A stretch of 64,000 bases of DNA from JADLGL01 sp963732865 (GTDB lineage: Bacteria; Pseudomonadota; Alphaproteobacteria; Rhizobiales; Kaistiaceae): assembly GCA_963732865.1 (NCBI GenBank), contig CAVTBC010000004.1, positions 868,001-932,000 on the forward strand. Direction: 5' to 3'. Position numbers and translations under genes: made by a program. How positions within the stretch are numbered: position 1 is the stretch's first letter; every line of letters begins with the position of its first letter. This document shows, piece after piece, positions 8,049 through 16,548 of the stretch. The notes under the pieces were generated by a model. It was not told the origin of the DNA. It saw nothing but the letters and a program-made list of their open reading frames with translations, and searched no databases.

Positions 8049-9257
8049 ATGGTGGAGCACGAGACCTTGAATTCGCTGGACCTTCCAAAGGCACCTGCCG
8101 ATACGCGGGTCGTCGTCGCCATGTCCGGCGGTGTCGATTCATCCGTTGTCGCGGCGTTGCTCAAGCGCGAAGGCTACGACGTCGTCGGCGTCACGCTGCA
8201 GCTTTACGACCACGGGGCGGCGACCCACCGGAAGGGCGCCTGCTGTGCCGGACAGGACATCCACGATGCGCGCCGCGTCGCGGAAATGCTGGGCATCCCG
8301 CACTACGTCCTCGACTATGAGGAGCGCTTCCAGGAAGCGGTGATCGAGCGCTTCGCGGAAAGTTATATCGCCGGGCAGACGCCGGTGCCGTGCGTTGCCT
8401 GCAATCAGACGGTCAAGTTCGCCGATCTCCTCGGCACGACGCTGGAGCTTGGCGGCGATGTGTTGGCAACCGGGCATTACATCGCCTCACGCGAAGACGG
8501 CGGCCGCCGGGCGATGTTCCGTCCCGCCGATTTGTCACGCGATCAGAGCTATTTCCTTTTTGGCACGACGCCGGCGCAGCTGGAGCGCCTTCGCTTTCCG
8601 CTCGGCGGTATGACCAAGACGCAGGTGAGGGAGGCGGCGCGCGATCTCGGCCTCATCGTCGCCGACAAGGCCGACAGCCAGGATATCTGCTTCGTGCCCC
8701 AGGGCCGCTATGCCGACGTGATCGAGAAGTTGCGGCCGGGCGCTTCGTCGCCGGGCGAGATCGTGCATCTCGATGGCCGCGTCCTCGGCCGGCACGAAGG
8801 CGTCATTCATTTCACCATCGGCCAGCGGCGCGGCATCGGCGTCGCCGCCGGTGAACCGCTCTACGTCGTGCAGATTGATGCCGCCCAGCGGCGGGTCATC
8901 GTCGGGCCGCGGTCGGCCCTGGCAACGCGGAAGCTGACCCTGTCCGGCGTCAACTGGCTTGGCGAGAGCGATCTTGCGGCGATCGGGCCCGAGGGGATCG
9001 AGGTCGAAGCCCGGGTTCGCTCAACACGGCCGCCACGGCCGGCATTGCTCAGCGTGCAGGATGGCGAGGTCTTCGTCGAACTTGCCGATGGCGAAAACGG
9101 TGTCGCCCCGGGTCAGGCCTGTGTCTTCTACGACGGCGCGGAAGCCGGAGCGCGTGTTCTCGGCGGCGGCTGGATCACCCATGCGGAGCACAATCGCGAG
9201 GCTGAGGCGGCGCTGGCGCGTCTCGCCGGCATGCGCTCCGAACCTGCCGCGGCCTAG
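8049..9257 (+). CDS. mnmA: tRNA-specific 2-thiouridylase MnmA
   Basis: MnmA puts the 2-thio group on the wobble uridine of tRNA Lys, Glu and Gln, using ATP and sulfur from a relay. The 402-residue protein has the PP-loop VVVAMSGGVDSSVVAAL near residue 22, then PCVACNQTVKF with the catalytic cysteine, DKADSQDICFV with the second cysteine, and IGQRRGIGVA in the central domain. The C-terminal beta-barrel (VRSTRPPRPALL to the end) is complete. An N-terminal extension of about 20 residues precedes the PP-loop, so the true start may lie slightly downstream. Divergent from sciP and followed after eight bases by a methyltransferase gene. Confidence 0.96.
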   Translation: MVEHETLNSLDLPKAPADTRVVVAMSGGVDSSVVAALLKREGYDVVGVTLQLYDHGAATHRKGACCAGQDIHDARRVAEMLGIPHYVLDYEERFQEAVIERFAESYIAGQTPVPCVACNQTVKFADLLGTTLELGGDVLATGHYIASREDGGRRAMFRPADLSRDQSYFLFGTTPAQLERLRFPLGGMTKTQVREAARDLGLIVADKADSQDICFVPQGRYADVIEKLRPGASSPGEIVHLDGRVLGRHEGVIHFTIGQRRGIGVAAGEPLYVVQIDAAQRRVIVGPRSALATRKLTLSGVNWLGESDLAAIGPEGIEVEARVRSTRPPRPALLSVQDGEVFVELADGENGVAPGQACVFYDGAEAGARVLGGGWITHAEHNREAEAALARLAGMRSEPAAA

Positions 9258-9265
9258 CCGTCGCG

Positions 9266-9937
9266 GTGTCTGCCGAGCGGGAACCGGACGCGGTGGAGGA
9301 ACTGGCGCAGCCCAGTCCACTGACGGACGCGGATGTCCTTGCGGCCTATTCGCGCTGGGCACCGATCTATGATTTCGTCTTCGCCGTTCCGTTCATCACC
9401 GGGCGCCGCGGCGCCGCCCGGCTTGCCAATCGTTTGCCGCCTGGACGGATTCTCGAGGCGGGCGTCGGCACCGGCCTGGCGCTCCGGCGCTATGATCGGC
9501 GCCACCGCGTCGTCGGCATCGACCTGTCGCCGGACATGCTGGCGCGGGCGAGGGCGCGCGTGGCGCGGCAGAAACTCACCCATGTCGAGGCCGTGGAGGA
9601 GATGGATGCTTCCGACCTCCGCTTTCCCGACCAGAGCTTTGACGCGGTCGTCGCCATGTATGTGATGACGGTGGTTCCCGACCCCGAGAAGGTGATGGCC
9701 GAGTTTGAACGCGTCGCCAAACCCGGCGGGCGGATCATCGTCATCGCCCATTTCGCCTCGACGGCCGGAATCTACCAATGGTTTGAGCGGCGGTTGGCCC
9801 GCTATGCGGCAAAGCTCGGCTGGAACCCCGACTTTCCCGTCTCGCGCCTCACGCGGCGGCCTGACCTGCGGCTGCTGAGCCGGCGCAAGCTCGGGCCGCT
9901 TTGGCTGTTCACGCTGATGGAGTTCGAGCGGCTCTAG
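9266..9937 (+). CDS. pmtA: SAM-dependent methyltransferase, PmtA-like
   Basis: A 223-residue class I methyltransferase. The SAM motif is ILEAGVGTGLALRRY, followed by VVGIDLSPDML (acidic residue for ribose) and FDAVVAMYVMTVVPDPEKV. The N-terminal AYSRWAPIYDFVF and the overall layout match the Rhodobacter-type phosphatidylethanolamine N-methyltransferase PmtA, which makes phosphatidylcholine. A generic methyltransferase of the same fold cannot be ruled out. The start is a GTG at 9266, eight bases after mnmA, so co-transcription is likely. Confidence 0.78.
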   Translation: MSAEREPDAVEELAQPSPLTDADVLAAYSRWAPIYDFVFAVPFITGRRGAARLANRLPPGRILEAGVGTGLALRRYDRRHRVVGIDLSPDMLARARARVARQKLTHVEAVEEMDASDLRFPDQSFDAVVAMYVMTVVPDPEKVMAEFERVAKPGGRIIVIAHFASTAGIYQWFERRLARYAAKLGWNPDFPVSRLTRRPDLRLLSRRKLGPLWLFTLMEFERL

Positions 9938-9959
9938 GCGGGCAGGGCCCGCGCCGCGA

Positions 9960-10330
9960 CTATTTCGTTTCGTCTTCGGTCGGGGCGTCGGGTCCGTTCG
10001 TCTTCAACGAATCGATGGCGTTGAGCGAGCCGGCCTTGGACGAATACGTTTCGGTGCGGACCATCGTTTCGCCGTTCGACGCAACGAAACGGACATAGGT
10101 CTCGTCGTTTTTCGCCTTGTCGATCTCGAAACGGTAGCCGGATTGCGTCTCACCCTTGGTCAGGTCGGCGGTGCTGCACCCGGCGCGTTCTTCTTCAGCG
10201 AGGCGATACAGTTCTCGGCGCTTGCCTTGGCCGTGTAGTTCTCCGACCAGAAGATGATCTCGGCATTGTAGGCGAACTGGACGCCGCACTGTCCGTTGGC
10301 GCGGTCTACGATCTTGAACTTGTGCGGCAT
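9960..10330 (-). pseudogene. Two-repeat YegP/DUF1508 protein, frameshifted between repeats
   Basis: From the ATG at 10330 the first frame reads a DUF1508-type repeat (KFKIVDRANGQCGVQF...NAEIIFWSENYTAKAS..NCIASLKKNAPGA) and stops at TGA 10160-10162. A second frame directly continues with another repeat (RFEIDKAKNDETYVRFVASN...ETYSSKAGSLNAIDSLK) and ends at 9960. Two-repeat DUF1508 proteins (E. coli YegP type) are normal, so adding one base around 10162-10180 would restore a single ~123-residue protein. It may be a true frameshift, a sequence error, or two separately used parts. Function of the family is poorly known. Confidence 0.75.
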
Positions 10331-10409
10331 GATGGCCCCCCGACTTCGGATTCAACCATCCCTGCCTAACCTCTGAGAGCGAGAATGGAAGGGTTTGCGC
10401 CGCTGTTTC

Positions 10410-10438
10410 TTGACTTGATTCTGGGCTCCTCCTTATAT
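10410..10438 (+). promoter_or_regulatory. Sigma70-type promoter of the tRNA-Met gene
   Basis: TTGACT at 10410-10415 and TTATAT at 10433-10438 are separated by exactly 17 bases. Transcription would begin near 10445, about 30 bases before the tRNA. This is the best housekeeping-type promoter I found in the window. Confidence 0.65.
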
Positions 10439-10478
10439 GCGCCGCGCCTCGGCGGCATATGCGCCGCGCCTCGGCGGC
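10435..10478 (+). repeat. Perfect 22-bp tandem duplication before tRNA-Met
   Basis: Two identical adjacent 22-bp copies, 10435-10456 and 10457-10478, each starting ATATGCGCCGCG. The first copy includes most of the -10 box and the second ends inside the first three bases of the tRNA. Because of the duplication, a partial second -10-like ATAT lies at 10457-10460. Confidence 0.9.
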
Positions 10479-10552
10479 GGAGTAGCTCAGTTGGTTAGAG
10501 CAGAGGAATCATAATCCTTGTGTCGGGGGTTCGAATCCCTCCTCCGCTACCA
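10476..10552 (+). tRNA. tRNA-Met (anticodon CAT), elongator type
   Basis: A full 77-base cloverleaf with encoded CCA. The acceptor stem pairs GGCGGAG with CTCCGCT (first pair G-U), the D-arm is GCTC...GAGC, the anticodon stem is GAGGA/TCCTT around loop ATCATAA with CAT at 10510-10512, and the T-arm contains GGTTCGAATCC. The sequence resembles alphaproteobacterial elongator tRNA-Met. A CAT anticodon could also mark the lysidine-modified tRNA-Ile, but the body fits Met better. Confidence 0.93.
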
Positions 10553-10772
10553 TCGTTCCCCGCGCAGTTGCGGCTCAGGTTCGGGTGATTGTTGCCGCGG
10601 CCTTGCTTGCCGGCACTAACCGTCCAGGAGCATGCGATGACTGCCCCTCTGACCGGGCGGCCGGCTCGATCACCTGCTTCCGCCGGTGGGCCTCTCACCC
10701 CGAACTTTTTATTGACCAATTCGTGGAAGGCTGCAGCGGCCGACCAAGAGGCTCGAGGCGCCGGAGGTGCGA

Positions 10773-11705
10773 ATGGCCATTCCGAATATGACCGACGAGC
10801 AGATGCGCACCGCGCTGCGCGAGCTTGAGCAGGCGCTGCACAATCACGATCAATGGACCGAGAGTCTGTTTGGGACGCTGATTTGCCGGCTGCAACCCGA
10901 TCAGCGGGATATCGGTCCAGAGTCTCACCATGCCTGCCGCTTCGGCCAATGGTACCACCATTCCGGCATCGTGGCGCTGGAGGAGCATCCCGGCTTTGCC
11001 GAAATCGGCCTGGAGCACGAGCGTATGCATCAATACGCCTCAAGCCTGCTGCACTCGTCCCGGGACGGCGTGCCTATTTCGATCCACGATTATGATCGCT
11101 TCCTCTCGGCGCTGAAAAGCATGCGCCTGGAGATCACCACTGTGCAGCGCGAACTCGAAGATGCGCTGACTAATCTCGATCCTCTGACGGGGACACCGAG
11201 CCGCGTCGGTATGCTGACCAAGCTTCGCGAACAGCAGGAATTGGTCAAACGCAGCGTGCATAGCTGCGTCGTGGCGATGATGGACCTCGACCAATTCAAG
11301 GCGGTCAATGACCGCTACGGACACCTGACCGGCGATCGCGTTCTGATCGACGTGGCGCACTACATCACGTCTCATCTGCGGCCCTACGACAAGATGTTCC
11401 GCTATGGCGGGGAGGAGTTCCTGCTCTGCCTGCCCGGCACGGACCTGCCGGCAGGCGGCGAGATCGTCGATCGGTTGCGCAGCGAACTGGCAACGCTGCA
11501 GCATCGGGCCGAAGACGGCCAGGCGCCCTTCCAGGCAACGGTCTCGTTCGGCTTCACATTGCTCGACCCCGATTTCCCGGTCGAGCATTCCATCGAGCGA
11601 GCCGACGTGGCGCTCTATGCCGCCAAACGGAGGGGCCGGAATCTGGCCATGCCTTGGGATGTTTCCATGGATGTTGCGGCGACCGAGGTCAGCGGCGCCG
11701 CCTGA
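10773..11705 (+). CDS. Zinc-binding diguanylate cyclase (CZB-GGDEF, DgcZ-like)
   Basis: A 310-residue cytoplasmic diguanylate cyclase making c-di-GMP from two GTP. The N-terminal ~110 residues form a CZB domain with the zinc-ligand motifs HNHDQW (23-28), CRFGQW (55-60) and HERMH (82-86), as in E. coli DgcZ, where zinc inhibits activity. The GGDEF domain starts near NLDPLTG; the active-site loop is RYGGEEF (GGEEF 212-216). An RPYD inhibitory site sits exactly five residues upstream, so product inhibition is expected. The ATG at 10773 has GGAGG five bases upstream and is preferred to the GTG at 10767. Monocistronic, downstream of tRNA-Met. Confidence 0.93.
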   Translation: MAIPNMTDEQMRTALRELEQALHNHDQWTESLFGTLICRLQPDQRDIGPESHHACRFGQWYHHSGIVALEEHPGFAEIGLEHERMHQYASSLLHSSRDGVPISIHDYDRFLSALKSMRLEITTVQRELEDALTNLDPLTGTPSRVGMLTKLREQQELVKRSVHSCVVAMMDLDQFKAVNDRYGHLTGDRVLIDVAHYITSHLRPYDKMFRYGGEEFLLCLPGTDLPAGGEIVDRLRSELATLQHRAEDGQAPFQATVSFGFTLLDPDFPVEHSIERADVALYAAKRRGRNLAMPWDVSMDVAATEVSGAA

Positions 11706-11755
11706 ACCGGCCCGCCGTCGCCGCCGCTCGGGCCTCGCCGTGACGCTAAGGCGCG

Positions 11756-12400
11756 TCAGCCCGGCCGAATGAAGAGCGCGTCGCCCCAGCGCTCTTTCCG
11801 CATCTTCACCTGATAGAGATCGAAGCCGAAGGATCGCAGATAGTCGATGAGGTCGTAGAAGCCGACGTCGCCGGCATAGAGCCCGCCAAAGGCCACTTCG
11901 GTGAAGATGTATCGGACGTGCTCGAGGACGCGCGTCCCGCCGTGCAGTACCTTGAGTTCCGCGCCTTGCGTGTCCATCGCCAGATAATCCAGCGACTCCA
12001 AGGGAAAGCCATTCGCCGTCGCAGTTTCGGCAATGATGTCGTCCAAGGTCGTGGTCGTGACCTTCACCACCTCAGCGAAGCGTATGCCCGGGTACGCGTT
12101 GAGGTGCCCAGTTGGGGCGAGCATGCTTGAGGATTCTCCGCCATTGCTGGCGACGTGGAAGTCCACCATTTGGCCGGCCTGGTCGGAACAGCATGCGAGG
12201 ACGGGGTAGAAGCGTGGTTCGCCGGCAATAGCCGTCTGCAGCGCCTCAAAGGGGCCGGGCAAGGCCTCAATCAGGACAACGGGCCGAATGCCGGACTCGC
12301 GGTAGTTGGGCACCTCCTGACCGCTATTGGCACCGACATGCACTATGCCACGAGGCGTTAGGCCATGGCGCTTGTGAAGGAGGCCGATCGCTTCGCCCAT
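11756..12400 (-). CDS. FkbM family methyltransferase
   Basis: A 214-residue SAM-dependent O-methyltransferase of the FkbM family. GIVHVGANSGQEVPNY is the SAM-binding glycine motif near residue 18, and LDYLAMDTQGAELKVLHGG is the characteristic FkbM segment near residue 140; the C-terminus (DLIDYLRSFGFDLYQV) also fits. Such enzymes often methylate sugars or polyketides. No glycan gene cluster flanks it, so the substrate is unknown. It follows the DUF3307 gene on the same strand by 28 bases and may be co-transcribed with it. Confidence 0.88.
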   Translation of the reverse strand: MGEAIGLLHKRHGLTPRGIVHVGANSGQEVPNYRESGIRPVVLIEALPGPFEALQTAIAGEPRFYPVLACCSDQAGQMVDFHVASNGGESSSMLAPTGHLNAYPGIRFAEVVKVTTTTLDDIIAETATANGFPLESLDYLAMDTQGAELKVLHGGTRVLEHVRYIFTEVAFGGLYAGDVGFYDLIDYLRSFGFDLYQVKMRKERWGDALFIRPG

Positions 12401-12428
12401 GCTCCGCGCGTTCTGTTCAGTGCCGCAA

Positions 12429-12812
12429 TCAGGCGGTGATCAACACAGCAACGATGCCAACATAGGTCAGTTGATGCAAGAATTGATCGGCGCCGAGCAG
12501 ATAAAAATGCGCTGCGTCGGAGGAGGAGAGCTTCAGCCGCCGCTCGATCTGCTCTTTGGTCCAATCGATATGATAGTGGATGATGAACTCGCCGACGACG
12601 ATGGCCACCGCAACGAGGAACGCCGGCGGCAGGATTACGATCGCGACGATCGATCCGAGGGCGTGCAGCCCCGCATGGAGAATGCCGCCGGGATGGCCGT
12701 AGCTCCATTTGTTCTGGAACATGTAGGGCGTCTGTAGGACGAAGTCGAAGATGTAGTGCTTCGCCATCAGGACAGCGAAGAGCACAAGGATCACACTCTC
12801 GTCGCTGCTCAC
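12429..12812 (-). CDS. DUF3307 family membrane protein
   Basis: A 127-residue inner-membrane protein with three or four hydrophobic stretches. The segment KHYIFDFVLQTPYMFQNK followed by YGHPGGILHAGLHA and HYHIDWTKEQI is characteristic of the DUF3307 family, whose function is unknown. It is upstream of the FkbM methyltransferase gene on the same strand. Confidence 0.85.
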   Translation of the reverse strand: MSSDESVILVLFAVLMAKHYIFDFVLQTPYMFQNKWSYGHPGGILHAGLHALGSIVAIVILPPAFLVAVAIVVGEFIIHYHIDWTKEQIERRLKLSSSDAAHFYLLGADQFLHQLTYVGIVAVLITA

Positions 12813-12867
12813 CAGGAAACCTTTCGTCGCGCCATCAGCCTATAAGGTGGGCCGGAAACTGGCGCCG

Positions 12868-13130
12868 TCAATTGCATATGTGACGCAAAGGTACAATTGG
12901 ACCGAATGCGCTATTCGGCCAGGAAGCGAACCAGACGGCGCAGGCGAACAGCATCATACCCATGCCGCTGGCGATGTTACCGCCGAGCGAGCCGGAGAAC
13001 AGGGGGCCGCGTAGGCGAGCGCGAAGACCGTGCTGACGATGCCGCAGACCAAGCCAATGGCGGATTGCTGCAGCGCCGCCGGGGCGGCGAGATCGGCCGG
13101 CAGGCTTCTCAGCCGGAGACCCCCCGCCAT
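12868..13130 (-). pseudogene. Remnant of a membrane protein, SulP-like N-terminus, frameshifted
   Basis: From the ATG at 13130 (GAGG five bases upstream) one frame encodes QQSAIGLVCGIVSTVFALAYAA. At a run of five G (13002-13006, plus strand) the reading passes to a second frame encoding LFSGSLGGNIASGMGMMLFACAVWF. Joined, these form two membrane segments that recall the start of SulP/SLC26-family anion transporters (YAALIFSG...GIG). The joined frame stops at 12868, far short of a SulP protein (~500 residues or more). I read it as a decayed fragment with a homopolymer frameshift; the family match is from memory and tentative. Confidence 0.5.
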
Positions 13131-13349
13131 TGTCCTCGCTGATGATTGCCATTTCGCGTGTCTAGGGTGCCCGATGTGACGGTTGGATTACGCCGGGATA
13201 TGGAGGCGCCTTGGACGCGGACATGCGGAAACTTATTTCGCTGTGCCCGGCTGTTGCGGATCCTGCCGGTGGCGATGCCTTGTCGGCTAGATAGCCGCTT
13301 GTAACAACTGTCCCTCGGCGGTTCGCTGCAGGGGCCGAGAAAGGTTGCG

Positions 13350-14783
13350 ATGGATCAGGGCGAAACGCAGAACCGCTACGAACTTGTCGTTCTGGGGTCC
13401 GGACCAGCGGGCGAAAAAGCCGCGGTGAAGGCGGCCTATTTCGGTCGCCGGGTCGCCTTGGTGGAGGCAGAGCCGGCGCTCGGCGGCGCCGGCACGAACA
13501 CCGGGACGCTGCCCTCCAAGACGCTGAAGGAATCGGCGCTCTATTATTCAGGCAAGTACGACAAGGGCCTCTATGGCGCCGACCGCGATCTGGAGCGGAA
13601 GACCTCGATCGAGGACTTCATGTTCCGCAAGGCGATCGTCGTCGACGAGGCGAATGCCGAAGTCGACGCCAATCTGAAACGGCATGGCGTCGATCTCTTT
13701 CGCGGTAGAGCGCGATTTGCCGACGCACACAGGATCGCCGTCGAGGCGCCGGGGGCAACGCCCCTCGAACTCTTCGCCGACAACGTCATCGTCGCCACGG
13801 GCTCCTATCCGTTTCATCCGGCAAGCGTTCCGTTCGACGGCACACGAATCCATGATTCGGACACCATCCTGCGGATCACGCGGCTGCCGCGATCGCTATG
13901 CGTCGTCGGCGCCGGCGTTATCGGCTGCGAATATGCGACGATCTTCTCGGCGATGGGGAGCAAGGTGTTTCTTGTCAACAGCGCCCAGCACATTCTCGGC
14001 TTTCTCGACCACGAGATTTCGTCGGAGTTGGTGACGCAAATGGCGGCCGACGGGATCGACATTCTGTTCGGCGCGGCGCTGGACGAAGTCGAGCCAGCTA
14101 CGGGGGAGGATGGCGACGTCACCGTGCGGTTGAAGGACGGCCGGGAATTGGCGGTCGACATGTTTCTCTTCGCTGCCGGCCGCAGCGGCAGGACGAAGGA
14201 CCTCAATTGCGAGGCCGCCGGGATCGCCGTCGGCGTGCGCGAGGCGCTGATCGTCAACGACCGCTATCAGACCAACGTTCCGCATATCTACGCCGTGGGC
14301 GACGTCATCGGCTTCCCGGCGCTGGCGAGCACGAGCATGGACCAGGGCCGCGTCGCGGTTTCCCATATGTTCGAGATCGACGATTTCGACAATCTGCCGA
14401 AGGTGTTTCCCTACGGCATCTACACGATCCCGGAAGTGTCGATGGTTGGGATGACGGAGGAGGAGGCGAAGGCGGCCGGGCTCGACTATTTTGTCGGGCG
14501 GGCGCATCACGCCAAGATGGCGCGGGGCGCGATCATGGGGGCGAAGGCGGGCGTGCTGAAGCTCGTTATCCGTCGCACCGATTCCGTGATTGTCGGTGTC
14601 CACGTGCTGGGCCAGCAGTCCAGCGAACTGATCCACTATGGCTTGACGCTGGTGCAGGACCGCAAGTCGGTGATGGAGGTCATCGCCACGGTGTTCAACT
14701 ATCCGACGCTGCATGAACTCTACAAATATGCCTGCTTCGACGCGCTCGGGAATCTCTCGGGCCGGAAGCTGAAAGAGACGTGA
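13350..14783 (+). CDS. sthA: Soluble pyridine nucleotide transhydrogenase-like flavoprotein
   Basis: A 477-residue flavoprotein of the dihydrolipoamide dehydrogenase superfamily. It shows the FAD motif VVLGSGPAGEKAAVKA, NAD(P) motif CVVGAGVIGCEYATIF, and YAVGDVIGFPALASTS. The redox-disulfide region reads GGAGTNTGTLPSKTLKE, so both active-site cysteines are absent. That matches SthA-type transhydrogenases, which reduce NAD from NADPH without a dithiol, and rules out a lipoamide dehydrogenase. AAAGG lies five bases before the ATG. The cNMP-SpoIIE phosphatase gene begins 15 bases downstream, so the two are probably one transcript. Confidence 0.87.
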   Translation: MDQGETQNRYELVVLGSGPAGEKAAVKAAYFGRRVALVEAEPALGGAGTNTGTLPSKTLKESALYYSGKYDKGLYGADRDLERKTSIEDFMFRKAIVVDEANAEVDANLKRHGVDLFRGRARFADAHRIAVEAPGATPLELFADNVIVATGSYPFHPASVPFDGTRIHDSDTILRITRLPRSLCVVGAGVIGCEYATIFSAMGSKVFLVNSAQHILGFLDHEISSELVTQMAADGIDILFGAALDEVEPATGEDGDVTVRLKDGRELAVDMFLFAAGRSGRTKDLNCEAAGIAVGVREALIVNDRYQTNVPHIYAVGDVIGFPALASTSMDQGRVAVSHMFEIDDFDNLPKVFPYGIYTIPEVSMVGMTEEEAKAAGLDYFVGRAHHAKMARGAIMGAKAGVLKLVIRRTDSVIVGVHVLGQQSSELIHYGLTLVQDRKSVMEVIATVFNYPTLHELYKYACFDALGNLSGRKLKET

Positions 14784-14798
14784 GACGGAGCGCCCGCG

Positions 14799-16118
14799 AT
14801 GCCTGATGGTGCGGCTGCGATCGATCTGCTGAAGCGGCATGCGAGCTTCGCCGCGATCGGTGACGGCTATCTGCGCGATATCGTTTCGGCGAGCCCTGTC
14901 GAGGTGCTGGAGGCCGGCGCGACGGCCTTTCGCCAGGGCGAGCAGGGCGACTATGCCTACCTGGTTCTGTCCGGCGAAGTCGCGATCGAAGTCGAGACGC
15001 AATGGGGTCAGGTCCGGGTCGCCACGATGTGCCCCGGCGACCTCGTCGGCGAGGTTGCCGCCTTCGCGCCGATGAACCGGACGGCCACCGTCCAGGCGCT
15101 GGAGGCAACGCAGTTGATGCGCCTCGAGCAGTCGGTGATCCGCCGGCTGATGGCAGATCACCCCGAGGCGGCCATGGCGGTGATCGGCGATCTCGGCCAG
15201 CGCCTGCAGAACCTCAACGGCACCGTTGCGATTCTCACCCAGGCTGCGTCGGCGCTGGCGCTGGGCGAATTCCAGCCGGCAATGCTGGAGACGCTGAAGG
15301 CCGAGGCTAGCCGCTTCAGCCATTTCGCCGGCGTGTTCGAGCGCATGGCGAGCGAGATCACGCAGAAGCGCCTGCACAATCAGGAAATGCACACAGCCGC
15401 CGAGATCCAACGTTCGCTGCTGCCGCAGAGCGTTGACCTCGGTGTTTTCACCGGGTGCGGCGAGGTGTTCGCGTCGATGATCCCGGCGAAAGAGGTGGGG
15501 GGCGACTTCTTCGATTATTTCGTCGTCGCCGAGAAGTTTCTCGCTTTCGCCATTGGCGATGTCTCGGGCAAGGGCGTGCCGGCGGCAATGTTCATGAGCC
15601 TATCGCGGACTGTGCTGAAGACGATCGCGTCGGAAGGCGGGGCGCCGGGCGAGGTGCTGACGCGGCTCAACCGGCTGCTCGTCGCCGAGGGCGGCAAGTC
15701 GATGTTCGTCACACTGTTCTTCGGTTGCCTCGACCTTGAGACCGGATGGCTCGCCTTCTCCAGCGGCGGCCATGATGAAGTCTTCCTGCTGGGCGCCGAC
15801 GGGACGCGCGAGCAACTGACCCATCTCGGGCCGGCCGTGTCTTTGTTTGAGGGCGTGCAGTTTCCGACGCAGTCGCGCCAATTGAAGCCGGGCGATGTCG
15901 TCTTCCTGGCGACGGACGGCGTGACGGAGGCATTCAACCCGGCCGGCGACGTCTTCGGCTTCGACCGCCTTGAGGCGCTGTTGGCGGAGCTGTCACGCCC
16001 ATCGGCCGAGGAGGTGGTGCGAACGGTCAGCGACGCAGTCGACCGGTTTGCCGACGGCGCCTCGCGATCGGATGACACCACATGCCTGGCGGTCGTCTAT
16101 CGCGGCGGCGAAGCCTGA
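14799..16118 (+). CDS. cNMP-binding SpoIIE-type PP2C phosphatase (RsbU-like)
   Basis: A 439-residue cytoplasmic protein with an N-terminal cyclic-nucleotide-binding domain (residues ~15-130) and a C-terminal PP2C/SpoIIE phosphatase domain (~200-435). The phosphate-binding cassette reads VGEVAAFAPMNRTATV, keeping the Glu and Arg needed for ligand binding. Phosphatase motifs are AKEVGGDFFDYF, IGDVSGKGVPAAMF, LATDGVTEAFN and SDDTTCLAV with metal-binding aspartates. Such enzymes dephosphorylate STAS anti-anti-sigma proteins. Its 3' end overlaps the convergent RsbW-like kinase gene by 22 bases, and the STAS gene is just beyond. By inference, a cyclic nucleotide tunes this phosphatase. Confidence 0.92.
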   Translation: MPDGAAAIDLLKRHASFAAIGDGYLRDIVSASPVEVLEAGATAFRQGEQGDYAYLVLSGEVAIEVETQWGQVRVATMCPGDLVGEVAAFAPMNRTATVQALEATQLMRLEQSVIRRLMADHPEAAMAVIGDLGQRLQNLNGTVAILTQAASALALGEFQPAMLETLKAEASRFSHFAGVFERMASEITQKRLHNQEMHTAAEIQRSLLPQSVDLGVFTGCGEVFASMIPAKEVGGDFFDYFVVAEKFLAFAIGDVSGKGVPAAMFMSLSRTVLKTIASEGGAPGEVLTRLNRLLVAEGGKSMFVTLFFGCLDLETGWLAFSSGGHDEVFLLGADGTREQLTHLGPAVSLFEGVQFPTQSRQLKPGDVVFLATDGVTEAFNPAGDVFGFDRLEALLAELSRPSAEEVVRTVSDAVDRFADGASRSDDTTCLAVVYRGGEA

Positions 16119-16543
16119 ACGGTTGCGCGGGGCACCGCGCGGCAGATGATCGTGAGTCGGTTGCGGTCGCCGATCCGCGCGTAGTCCACCTCGCTTGCGG
16201 TGTCGCGGATCAGCTGAATGCCGAAGCCGCCGATGGTGGCATCCTCCAGATTCGTCAGCTTGGGCCGGGCGGGACGTTCGAGCGGGTTGAACGCCTTGCC
16301 ATTGTCGATGAGCACGGCCGAGGCCGACACCGCGCCGATTTCGATTTCGACATCGATCTCAGGCCTGACGATGCCGTCGAACCCATAGAGCATCGTGTTG
16401 GCCACCGCCTCGTTGAGGCAGAGCTTCAGATCGTTTGCCAATGGGGCTGGAACGTTCGCCTCTGCCGAAGCCGCGTCGAGCCACTCATTCAGGCGCCCGA
16501 CCTCCGAGAAATCAGAGGTCAGGGAAAGGCGCCGGGAAAACAC
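16097..16543 (-). CDS. RsbW-like serine kinase / anti-sigma ATPase
   Basis: A 148-residue GHKL (HATPase_c) protein. The N box is LCLNEAVANTMLYGF, the G1 box LIDNGKAFNPL and the G2 box IGGFGIQLI. The size and lack of other domains match anti-sigma serine kinases such as RsbW and SpoIIAB, which phosphorylate a STAS partner and sequester a target. It starts five bases after the STAS gene on the same strand, and its end overlaps the convergent phosphatase gene. No sigma factor gene is nearby, so the sequestered target is unknown. Confidence 0.88.
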   Translation of the reverse strand: MFSRRLSLTSDFSEVGRLNEWLDAASAEANVPAPLANDLKLCLNEAVANTMLYGFDGIVRPEIDVEIEIGAVSASAVLIDNGKAFNPLERPARPKLTNLEDATIGGFGIQLIRDTASEVDYARIGDRNRLTIICRAVPRATVQASPPR

Positions 16544-16548
16544 GGCAG

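Noticed and set aside
10495..11043. Minus-strand reading frame of 182 residues ending in GIRTPDTRIMIPLL
   Set aside because: The end is the reverse complement of the tRNA-Met gene, a well-known annotation artefact; the rest is antisense to the diguanylate cyclase.
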